Shown here: one piece after another, positions 33,148 through 41,883 of the stretch
Layout: every line of letters starts with the position of its first letter
Numbering within the stretch: the first letter of the stretch is position 1
Assembly (NCBI GenBank): GCA_039105265.1
Contig: JAPFFF010000004.1
Location: 6,057,501-6,121,500, forward strand
Length of the DNA: 64,000 bases
Direction of reading: 5' to 3'
Origin: Tritrichomonas musculus
Lineage: Eukaryota > Parabasalia > Tritrichomonadida > Tritrichomonadidae
Program-made: the position numbers and the translations under genes
Notes under the pieces: model-generated
Told to the model about the DNA's origin: nothing
What the model saw: only the letters and a program-made list of their open reading frames with translations
The model's database searches: none

Positions 33148-34092
33148 ATGTATTCCCAAATTGTTTTACGTGAGCACATCCTTGACCGTAAAGACTTTAT
33201 GCTTTGTGAGAAAATCAAACAAGGAGGGTTCGATAACGTAGTGCTAATTGAAAATATAACAACACATGTTAAATACGCTGCCAAAGTATTAAAAGCTGAT
33301 ATATTTAACCAAGAAATGATTGATCAAGAAATTTATTTAAGAATTAAAGCAAATCATTCAACAATAAATAAATTTGTTGGATTTATTGATTATGATCCTC
33401 AAACTGTTATTTTAGTTATGAAAAAATCTCAAAATGACTCTCTTATGGATGTTTTTACTTCAAAAAAAATTTTAAATAATACAACTCGTCAAATTATTCT
33501 TGTAGGAATTGCATATAGTATGGCACATCTGCACAAAAACATGATATATCATCGATCTTTAACGCCAGAATGTATTTTACTTGACAAGAATTATTATCCA
33601 AATATTACTGATTTTGAATTTGAAAAGCCGTTAAGTCGATATTTCAAAATACCAATTTATTCTGCCCCAGAGTACTTAAAAGATAAAGAATTTAAAGATA
33701 AATCTGATGTTTATTCATTTGGTCTAATAATGTATCAAATTATTACGAATCAAGATCCTTTCCCAGAAGTTATGAGTGGTAAAATGTCTGAAGTAGAATT
33801 TAAATTCAAAGTCATCAATGCCAATTTGCGTCCAAAAATTCCAGAAGAATTCAATTATTCAATAGCAGATTTGTTATCAAAATGTTGGTCAGGCGATGCA
33901 GATGAAAGGCCATCTTTCAATGAAATCTATCAGAAATTATATTATGATTTCAATTATCATTTAGATAATGTTGATACAGTTAATTTATTCCGTTATGTTT
34001 CAGCTATTGAAATGGATTCAAAAGAAGAGGTAAAACTTATTCAGAAAGCACATAATTATAAGTTGAATAACTCTAAATTTCAATCTACTTGA
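33148..34092 (+). CDS. TKL-like pseudokinase
   Basis: This is a compact kinase fold of about 255 residues with a short helical tail. The ATP lysine is present (K46 in YAAKVL), as are APE (173-175), the DVYSFG helix and the CW...RPSF end typical of tyrosine-kinase-like enzymes. The catalytic loop reads HRSLTPEC (135-142) instead of HRDLKPEN, so the catalytic Asp, the Lys and the metal-binding Asn are all replaced. The metal loop is DFE rather than DFG, and the glycine loop has Asp29 in place of its third Gly (QGGFDNV). The frame is intact, so a non-catalytic signalling role is more likely than decay. A TCATTTA motif lies just upstream. Confidence 0.85.
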   Translation: MYSQIVLREHILDRKDFMLCEKIKQGGFDNVVLIENITTHVKYAAKVLKADIFNQEMIDQEIYLRIKANHSTINKFVGFIDYDPQTVILVMKKSQNDSLMDVFTSKKILNNTTRQIILVGIAYSMAHLHKNMIYHRSLTPECILLDKNYYPNITDFEFEKPLSRYFKIPIYSAPEYLKDKEFKDKSDVYSFGLIMYQIITNQDPFPEVMSGKMSEVEFKFKVINANLRPKIPEEFNYSIADLLSKCWSGDADERPSFNEIYQKLYYDFNYHLDNVDTVNLFRYVSAIEMDSKEEVKLIQKAHNYKLNNSKFQST

Positions 34093-34653
34093 TAAGAATT
34101 GATAATAAGAAAAAAAAAAAAATAAAATAAAAAAATAACTTTACCATATTTTTTTTCCAAATATATTTGCTAATATACCTAAAAACAATAAATAGTATCT
34201 GAAAAAAAAAATATTGAAAAGTTCAAATAATTGAATAAAATTCAGAGGATGCGATATATTTAAAAAAAAAAAAAAATAAAATAAAATATTTTGCCATGAA
34301 CAGGTAAAAAGAAGAATAATTTATAAAATATTTTTATTTAATTTTTTATTTTAAATTAATAAATAAATAATATATTTCAATACTTCCTTTTTTAAATAAG
34401 ATATATCAAATAAAAAATTTTATTTTTAGATTGAATGATATTGAAAATTAATATACATTAATATATAAATATCTGATGATATAATTATTATTCCATGTAT
34501 CATATATTTTAATATTAAATTTTATAATTTTATAAATATGAAAATTAAAAAAATTATAAAAATTCATTTTTATTTATAAGTACTTAATAGTTTTTAATAT
34601 TCATTTGAATAGGGATCAAATTTTGAATATTCCACATCCAAATTTTTGATTTA
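34093..34653. other. AT-rich intergenic DNA
   Basis: Several A-runs and AT dinucleotide-rich stretches. TTCATTTGAATAGGG (about 34600) is a weak initiator candidate for the transporter gene. Nothing else is visible. Confidence 0.45.
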
Positions 34654-36027
34654 ATGGGATTTTGCTCAATTTCTTTAGTATACGCGTGTATTCTTACATG
34701 CGGTTCAATGTCATTTGGTGCAATTATTGCCTATGGATCGGCTACATTAAGAATCATTAAAGATACCTTTGGACCTTTATCAACATTTTATGTTGGTGCT
34801 TTCCAAGCTGCACCTGCATTCATGGCAATTTTTTCTCCAATTTTATGGAATTTTCTTATGAAAAGGAAAAGTTTAAAAATTTGCACATCAATGGTCGGAA
34901 TATCAGGAATGATTTTTTGGCTTCTTCTTCTTACTATGAACAAACGTTATTTTTGGCTTTCTATTATTATTAGATGTTTATTAGGTATTACACTTGCAGG
35001 CTGTTCAGCAATATGCCCATTATATTTTTCCGAAATTGCTCCACCCGAAAGAAAAGGATTTTATGGAGTTATTCATGTAATATTCATTGTAATGGGACAT
35101 GTTGTTACCAATTTACTAGGTGTAACTCACAAATGGCAACCGCCAATATACACAGTTTCAGCATTCATGTTAATATTCGGCACCTGTGTTTTCATAATCC
35201 CCGACAATCGTTCCAAACAAAACGATTCTAAAAATGAAATCTTAAACCAGGACGATCAAATTGAATTGAAAAATTTGAATTCTAATGAAATTGAAAAAAA
35301 CAACTCAAATGAAGACCAAAATGCCCCCAAACCCAAAAACATGAGTCTTTTTGACAAGTCCATTTTGAAACACACCATTGTCTCCATGTCCCTTTTGTTT
35401 TTGATGCAATTATGTGGTATCGGCTCGATTATGCAAAATTTAGCGCCACTGATGAGCGAAGTTGGACTCCAAATCGACGCTGGTTACCAAGCAACGATAG
35501 CCATTTGCGCCCAGTTGGTATCCGCCTTTTTCAGCTCGATACTGATTGACAAATACGGATGCAAAATTCTGTGGAACGTTTCATCTGCCGGTTGTGCCCT
35601 GTCACTTTTAATGTACGGTTTGAATGTCAAATTTAATTGGTCCCATTGGCTCCCTATGATTTTCCTCTTCCTCTTCCAGTTCTTCTTCGGAATCGGAATG
35701 GGAAGCGTCCCTTGGATCGTCCCTTCGCACGTCTTCCCTCCGGAGCTGAAGTCGAAGGCGATGTCGCTCGGAACATCGATGACGTGGCTCAGCGCGTCGA
35801 TTGTGATGTTCCTCTTCCCTTACCTGCAGAAGTGGTTCGGGCAGTTCGGGCTGATGATGATCTTGACTGGAATAAACGTCTTCAGCTTCCTAGTAGGAGT
35901 CTTCTTCGTCGAGGACTACAGAGACAGGTCTGACACAAAGGTCACTGAAAGCAAGGATGACATCAAGCAAGCTTTGATTAATGGTGATCAAAGTGAATTA
36001 GATGAGAATACTAATTCAAACTTATAA
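34654..36027 (+). CDS. MFS sugar-porter-like transporter
   Basis: The 457-residue product has about 12 hydrophobic helices in two halves, joined by a hydrophilic loop (about 185-235) rich in Asn/Glu/Lys. PLYFSEIAPPERKG (about 122-135) is the sugar-porter motif after helix 4 (PxYxSExAPxxxRG), and PWIVPSHVFPPELKSKA matches the equivalent motif after helix 10. The likely role is uptake of hexose or a related solute across the plasma or a vacuolar membrane. The last third (about 35640-35940) is far richer in G+C, with C/G at most third positions. The first two thirds have the AT-rich codon use of the neighbours. The frame is intact throughout. Confidence 0.8.
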   Translation: MGFCSISLVYACILTCGSMSFGAIIAYGSATLRIIKDTFGPLSTFYVGAFQAAPAFMAIFSPILWNFLMKRKSLKICTSMVGISGMIFWLLLLTMNKRYFWLSIIIRCLLGITLAGCSAICPLYFSEIAPPERKGFYGVIHVIFIVMGHVVTNLLGVTHKWQPPIYTVSAFMLIFGTCVFIIPDNRSKQNDSKNEILNQDDQIELKNLNSNEIEKNNSNEDQNAPKPKNMSLFDKSILKHTIVSMSLLFLMQLCGIGSIMQNLAPLMSEVGLQIDAGYQATIAICAQLVSAFFSSILIDKYGCKILWNVSSAGCALSLLMYGLNVKFNWSHWLPMIFLFLFQFFFGIGMGSVPWIVPSHVFPPELKSKAMSLGTSMTWLSASIVMFLFPYLQKWFGQFGLMMILTGINVFSFLVGVFFVEDYRDRSDTKVTESKDDIKQALINGDQSELDENTNSNL

Positions 36028-36370
36028 AAAAAAATGTATTGAAAAAGTTGAATTTTTGAATGGTTTATGTGATCGTTCAGCATTCAATTTGTATATTTCT
36101 TAACTAATTCTATCATCATCTAGGTGTAACCAGTGTTTTAAATGTTTATATAAAGTAAAAAAAAAATTGAATTTATTTTAATGTATTTTCTATATTTTTG
36201 AATAATTTAAAAAATTACATAAACCTCAGAAAAACAAACTTTTTGAGAATAAAATCTCCTTGAGTTGTATCTACTCTGTTTTTATTTAATAATAATAATA
36301 ATAATTACGTACAAAATAAGCTGAACTTTTTAAAAAACAAAAACATAAAACAAAAAAAAATTTTGTTTGA
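36028..36370. other. Convergent 3' intergenic region
   Basis: Lies between the 3' ends of the transporter and the unknown minus-strand gene. It contains a short TAA repeat (about 36287-36305) and A-runs; nothing else. Confidence 0.5.
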
Positions 36371-38392
36371 TCACATATAAAATTGAATGGTTGATATTGA
36401 AATGTCAGAATTTCTTCCAGAGTGAATATAAATATTGTTTATCTCATCTTCAGTGATGCTTCCTTTTGCCAGATTTTTAAAATTCCGAAGCATTCTAGGC
36501 ATCAAACCCTTCTTATTAGTAACCTCCATGAAAAAGAACATTGCTGATCCCGTTGAGTTCATGATAGACTGAACAATTTCAGATTTATTGAACAAGAAAA
36601 CGATGTTTCCTTCACGTTCGGCGAACAAAGAAATGTCATCAATTTCATGTTCCACTCTTTGGGCAACTGTCTGAAAAAGTTCATCAACTGTAAAACTTTT
36701 TAAATTTAAATCTTTCACTTCAATTGTTGTAACTTCTTTTTCTTTGTCGTTCAGATCGACTATCTTTATTTCATTATATACAACAGGCGGCTTTTCGTAA
36801 AGTTGTGCAGAACGAGCTAAATAAGAAAGTGAATTTCGATATGTGTTAATAAATTCACTTTTTATGAAATAAACGTATATTTTATTACCTGGAAGGCTAT
36901 CCTCGTTATGTATCATTTTTAGCTTATCTGAAAAGAGAGCAACAAAGAATGGTTTGTCCTGATCATCTTCTATATCGTTCGTTGTTTTTGGTACAAAACT
37001 ACGGACACTTTTTGAGGACTTTCTTTCGGTTTCTTTCAATTTTTCTGTGAAGTTTTGTGTGCATGTCCCTGATTTGTATTTTAATCCAAGTTGTTTCCGA
37101 ATTTGTGAAATTGATTTTTCACGTAACATGTCATAGGGAACAAATTCGGATTCAAATGTTTTAAGGCCTTCTTGGTTATATACGTTTGGAATAAATTCAA
37201 TTTGTTCATTAAATACAGTTTCAGTTGCTGATCTAACTGGGCTTGCTGGATTAGTTTGCTTGGGATCATATGTGTATAAAATTTGAATTGCATTCTTATC
37301 ATATTTGTAACCGCCTTTTTTAATGAGATCTCCTAATGTTAATATTTTGGACCAGTCAGTGTTATCTTTTTGATCAACTATCTTCTTTTTTGGTTGTTGA
37401 TCTCCTTTGATATCTTCAATTTTAAATTCAGTTTTTTTGAGTTCCTTAGAAATTTTAATATCTTCTGAAGATAGATCAAAAAGGTATTCTGGGAGAATCT
37501 TGGAAGGTGGTTTTGTATAGCTTTTGGATGATGTTGGTCTGGGTCGAGATTGTGGTATTCCTTCTGGTTCTTTTACAGGGCTGAGTAATGTATCTGAGGG
37601 TGGACTGTCTGTTGGTTTTGCTTCATCGGAATCGACTTTTGCTCCAACTGTATTAATTGGTATTGGTTTTCCAAAACTTGATTGACTTCGCTTTTTTTCT
37701 AAGGTTATTTGGTCGGTGCCGATTTGTTGAACCCGTTCTTTGTTTGGTGTCATACAACGAGGATTTGGTTTTCTTTCTCCTCTTGTATCACTTTTTGCAT
37801 GAGGACTTCCATTTGATTGTGAATTATCTGTTTCTGGAAGATGAACTTCATATTTTGATTTGCTATTATGTTCAGAAGATTCCTCATCTAGGTACATTTC
37901 GCTTTGGACAATACTCGTGATAGTATTTTTGTTTGGTTCTTTAACTTGGATAACTGAAGCTTTCTTTTCTCCTACAATTGGCTTTGTAATTTGAGGATGA
38001 TTTTGTTTTAATATCGATGTTGGTCTGCTAATTATTTTCCTTGGTTTGAGAGTTTTATAAAACATGTCTGTATTTAAATTTTTATCATCTGTTTTCAATT
38101 CTCGATAGCTTTTAGAAAAATCGGATACTGATGATCTTTGATTTTGTTGTGACTGAGTTTTATCTGAAAAAGATACAGTAGAAGGCTCTCGTTTTATAAT
38201 TGAAAATCTAATTTCTTTTGGAGAATGATTTTTATCTGATAAAAAAGATTTAATAATTTCGATTTCTGTCTCTTCGTCGAAATATGTTTTTAATTCTGAT
38301 CCGTCGGGATATATAAAAATAATATTTGGTTCTGTTTTCAAATCTTTCATTATATCTAACTCCATTTCGTCAAGTCCGCTTAAAGTTTCCAT
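36371..38392 (-). CDS. Large mostly disordered protein of unknown function
   Basis: I do not recognise this 673-residue protein. Residues about 20-65 are a compact, possibly ubiquitin-like or beta-grasp segment (IIFIYPDGSELKTYF). Residues 75-320 are low-complexity Ser/Pro/Lys/Thr, typical of disorder and phosphorylation. Residues 330-673 again look folded, with alternating strands and helices (FFVALFSDKLKMI, KIYVYFIKSEF, AMFFFMEVTNKKG). It has no signal peptide, membrane span or catalytic motif I know. The layout suggests a cytoplasmic adaptor. The frame is whole and the codon use is like its neighbours. A 24-bp perfect palindrome lies 145 bp before the start. Confidence 0.7.
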   Translation of the reverse strand: METLSGLDEMELDIMKDLKTEPNIIFIYPDGSELKTYFDEETEIEIIKSFLSDKNHSPKEIRFSIIKREPSTVSFSDKTQSQQNQRSSVSDFSKSYRELKTDDKNLNTDMFYKTLKPRKIISRPTSILKQNHPQITKPIVGEKKASVIQVKEPNKNTITSIVQSEMYLDEESSEHNSKSKYEVHLPETDNSQSNGSPHAKSDTRGERKPNPRCMTPNKERVQQIGTDQITLEKKRSQSSFGKPIPINTVGAKVDSDEAKPTDSPPSDTLLSPVKEPEGIPQSRPRPTSSKSYTKPPSKILPEYLFDLSSEDIKISKELKKTEFKIEDIKGDQQPKKKIVDQKDNTDWSKILTLGDLIKKGGYKYDKNAIQILYTYDPKQTNPASPVRSATETVFNEQIEFIPNVYNQEGLKTFESEFVPYDMLREKSISQIRKQLGLKYKSGTCTQNFTEKLKETERKSSKSVRSFVPKTTNDIEDDQDKPFFVALFSDKLKMIHNEDSLPGNKIYVYFIKSEFINTYRNSLSYLARSAQLYEKPPVVYNEIKIVDLNDKEKEVTTIEVKDLNLKSFTVDELFQTVAQRVEHEIDDISLFAEREGNIVFLFNKSEIVQSIMNSTGSAMFFFMEVTNKKGLMPRMLRNFKNLAKGSITEDEINNIYIHSGRNSDISISTIQFYM

Positions 38393-38536
38393 TTTTTTTA
38401 TATATTAGAATAGTTGGATCAGCAAGGATTATTTGTTCAATTTAGTGCTCGTTAATGTATTGAAAAAGTTTAAAATTTTAAACGTTATTGAGAAAACGTT
38501 TTTTTTTTAAATGTGTTATAACGTTCATGATTTTTT

Positions 38537-38560
38537 GACTAATTTAATATTAAATTAGTC
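38537..38560. repeat. 24-bp perfect palindrome
   Basis: GACTAATTTAAT is followed directly by its reverse complement. It lies about 145 bp upstream of the ATG of the minus-strand gene that starts at 38392. It could be a dimeric DNA-binding site or simply AT-rich chance. Confidence 0.6.
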
Positions 38561-38722
38561 ATACCAAGCATTTCATTTTATATATAGGAATTCAAAACAA
38601 AAAAATACCAAAACTAGTATTTTATCCCATTAAAAAAAATAAATTAAGAAATTAATAATATTTATTTAATGCCGTATCATTTATTCAATTTTATTATATA
38701 TAATGTTATAAGATTAAAAATT

Positions 38723-41700
38723 ATGGCTTAATTTTTGGACCTTTGAGTAGACAATTTTTTTGGTCCATTGGACCGTAATAAAATTTTGTAAATTTTTAAA
38801 CAAAAAAAATGAAATGAAATCATATATTTTTTTCTATTTTTTAATGATTTTTTTTCTTGAAAATTTTTGTTTTTTATGAAACTTTTTGAGGCTTTTTTCT
38901 AAAATTGCAAAGCTAAAAATTCTCAAAAAATTGATAGAAAAATTTCAATTTTTTATACAAAATTAACCATAGTCTAAAAAAAAATTGGCCTGGTCTAAAA
39001 TAATTTATATTTTGGTCCAAAAAAACCGATTTTCCAATTTTTGAATGCTTTATAAGTTTTTTTAATAAGTTTACATGGTCCAAATTTTTTTTCTTTCGTG
39101 GTCCATATTTTTGATAACAAATTGTATATGAAAACTTTGTATTTGAATGTGACAAATTTCCAAATTTAACTCAAATTTTTTTATTATTTTGTGATGACAA
39201 AAGCCAAAACGCCACTTCCTCCTGGATGTTCAGAAGTAAAATCAAGCACAGATACTAAGAAGAAGCACTATAGATGTCCGATTTTAGGTTGGTCAGTTGG
39301 AATGGAGTTGAGACGATGCTCCTTCCATGACAGAAGGAAAAGATTGGCTGAACATATTGCAAACGGTACTCATATATTTAATATACCTAGAAAAAATGAT
39401 GAAGGGTTTCCTAAAGATTTTACTCTTAAGGAAAAAATTGGAAATAAAGATCAAATTCAAATTACGATAATGAGAGCTTTAGCAGTACTAGCATCAAATT
39501 TAAACATTTCAGCTAAAAAAGCCACAAGTGATAAAATGGAAGATTTTATATATTTACTTCTTAAAATTGGAATTAAACTAAAAACAACTTTAAAAGATCA
39601 GTCACTAATTGTCCAAGATATTTTCCATATGCAGAACATTAATAAAATTACAGATTATATACGAATGGCAGGTGAAGAAGCCTGCAGAAATGTTTTACCA
39701 TTATTCAACGAAAAATTTACGTGCCTTGAAATGGATTCAGGTACAGTTCACAAATTGAAAGCAATTAACTACGTAATTTCAATCCCAGAAGACGAAACTC
39801 TCAAACCTTTTTTATATAATTTAACTCCAAATAATAATTTTGATTCATATCTTTATTCAATAACTACTGATTCAATTCTTAAAGAATTATTTGAAAAAAA
39901 AATTTACATTTGCGGAATTCTTGTTGACAATTTGAAATGCCAAACCAAAGGCCTTGAAATTATGAAAAAAGTATCTGATAATCCGCTTTTTCACAGTATA
40001 TATATCGTCCATTGCTTTTGCCATTTAACTTCTTTAGTTTTTGTAAATACTTTAAACCATAATTCTCATTTGTCAATTTTGGTTAATTCTGTTAAAAATA
40101 TTGTGACAATTTTACGTAAAAATTCAGCAAAAACGTTTATAGGTAAAAAGTGCCCATCAATTGTGGAAACTCGCTGGCTTTATTTACATGATATTCTAAT
40201 TTTTATAGATAACTTTAAAGATGAAGTAAAAACACTACTTATTACTACGAATGAAAATCAACTACTTGAAAAACTACCAGAAATCTTAGAACTCATTAAC
40301 ATAATAAAACCATTAAGATATTTCTGCAACGCAATGGAAAAGAATAATTCTATTTGCTCGGTTTTTCCTTATGTTATTGAAATGATTAACTATTTTAGGA
40401 AGCAAACTTTTAAGTATGTCAAAGATATCTTTGTTGATATATTTACAAATTTAATTGCACGAATTAAAACCAACAATTTCGATTTAGTTCTTTGCTCATT
40501 TTTATTATCAGCTCAAGGAAGAATGTACTTTCGCCAAAGATATTCAATTTCAGTTAAAGAATTTTTTCCAAACGAAAGACATTATAAATATCCTTCATTA
40601 TTTGAGTCTGATGATGACTATCCTGGCTATGATACAGTTGAAGAATCAAGTTTAAGATTATTTCTAGAAAATACAATTCAAAATTCAGAATCGAATGCAA
40701 TTGATTTACATAATTCTGAACCTCAACTTCCTAATGATGATGAATGCTCAGAGTTATATAAAAATTATCATAAATACTTTGAAGAATTAAAAAAAAGTAA
40801 ATTCGAAGAAATACTAAACATGGATTTATTTGCTAATGCAAAAATGATAACTGAAAATGTCTTAAAAGATTTAACCAAGTGTTTAGAAATACAAATTGAT
40901 ATCAATAAATTTATTAATGCGTGGCTTTTTGATTCTACAGATAGCCTCCCTTTTAAAGAAGACATAGTATATGAAAAACCTGTTCAACTTTGGAGGAAAA
41001 TAATCCCAAATGAAAATTGGGAAGAATTTGGCCGATTAGTACTTAGAATTGTATCAATAGGTACTAGTGAAGCAAATTGTGAACGCTTTATTTCGAAACA
41101 ACGATATATAACTGGCGATTGTGGAACGAATTATGGGATTGAAACGATGCAGGCAAGACTGCAAGCAGGAAGTGATTTTGCTCAAGTAGAAATATAAATC
41201 GATTATTAAAAATCTTTTTTTCTTTGAATTTGTAATTATTTACCGAGAAATCTTTGTAAATATATTTTTTATCATTTAAATTTTTTCTTATTCAAAAAGT
41301 CCAATCCAAATATTTTCCTATTCAAAAAGTCCAAACCAAATATTTTGTAAATATAATATTTTTATTATAAAGGTAAGTACCATTATTGTATTGATCATTT
41401 AAGCTTATATATTAAATTTCTATTTTTTTTATATATTTTCAATACTTTTGAATTGTACGATACGACTAAAATGAAATTTAAATGAATATTATATCAAATT
41501 TACACAAAAATTTTTAAAAGAATTCAGAATAATTAAATTCAAAAATTTAATTTTAATTGTTTTATTATAAATACAATTTTTCATCAAAATGCTAAATATA
41601 AACTTATAGCTTTTTCATTCTTTACGAACAAAAAAACTATTTTTTTAAAATTTGAATGAAATAAAAATTTTAAAAATTTTGATCGTTTTCTCATCAAAAA

Positions 41701-41744
41701 AATGGACCAGGTTTTTACTCCTCTTGGTCCAAAAATGAAGCCAT
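38723..41744 (+). mobile_element. hAT transposon, apparently complete
   Basis: The ends are imperfect inverted repeats: ATGGCTTAATTTTTGGACC on the left and, read inward, ATGGCTTCATTTTTGGACC on the right. Further inverted GGTCCATT blocks follow. ATTAAAAATT flanks the element directly on both sides (38713-38722 and 41745-41754), a target-site duplication of 8-10 bp. GGTCCA/GTCCAA motifs recur in both subterminal regions, and a 37-bp unit is doubled near 41290-41345. It carries one uninterrupted transposase gene. Identical flanks and an intact ORF point to a young insertion. Confidence 0.85.
39191..41197 (+). CDS. hAT-family transposase
   Basis: The 668-residue protein begins with a BED-like zinc finger (Cys at about 29 and 43, His pair in LAEHIANGTH). 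The RNase H-like core has Asp in CLEMDSGT and in GILVDNLK, the positions of the first two catalytic residues. CFCHLTSL follows and TRWLYLHD precedes the all-helical insert. The C-terminal dimerisation block (WEEFGRLVLRIVSIGTSEAN then CERFISK) corresponds to hAT_C (SSxxxERxFS). It cuts and pastes its own element. No stop or frameshift interrupts it. The element has no TCA-type initiator next to the ATG, and a GTG precedes it directly. Confidence 0.85.
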   Translation: MMTKAKTPLPPGCSEVKSSTDTKKKHYRCPILGWSVGMELRRCSFHDRRKRLAEHIANGTHIFNIPRKNDEGFPKDFTLKEKIGNKDQIQITIMRALAVLASNLNISAKKATSDKMEDFIYLLLKIGIKLKTTLKDQSLIVQDIFHMQNINKITDYIRMAGEEACRNVLPLFNEKFTCLEMDSGTVHKLKAINYVISIPEDETLKPFLYNLTPNNNFDSYLYSITTDSILKELFEKKIYICGILVDNLKCQTKGLEIMKKVSDNPLFHSIYIVHCFCHLTSLVFVNTLNHNSHLSILVNSVKNIVTILRKNSAKTFIGKKCPSIVETRWLYLHDILIFIDNFKDEVKTLLITTNENQLLEKLPEILELINIIKPLRYFCNAMEKNNSICSVFPYVIEMINYFRKQTFKYVKDIFVDIFTNLIARIKTNNFDLVLCSFLLSAQGRMYFRQRYSISVKEFFPNERHYKYPSLFESDDDYPGYDTVEESSLRLFLENTIQNSESNAIDLHNSEPQLPNDDECSELYKNYHKYFEELKKSKFEEILNMDLFANAKMITENVLKDLTKCLEIQIDINKFINAWLFDSTDSLPFKEDIVYEKPVQLWRKIIPNENWEEFGRLVLRIVSIGTSEANCERFISKQRYITGDCGTNYGIETMQARLQAGSDFAQVEI

Positions 41745-41883
41745 ATTAAAAATTGTGTATCATCCAAAACATGTTAGTAATTTTCAAAATCAAAAAAAAA
41801 AAAAAAAAAAAACATTATATTTATGCATGTTAGTTAATTTAAAAAATCAAATGAAAAATAATCGCAAATTTTAATTTTTAACA

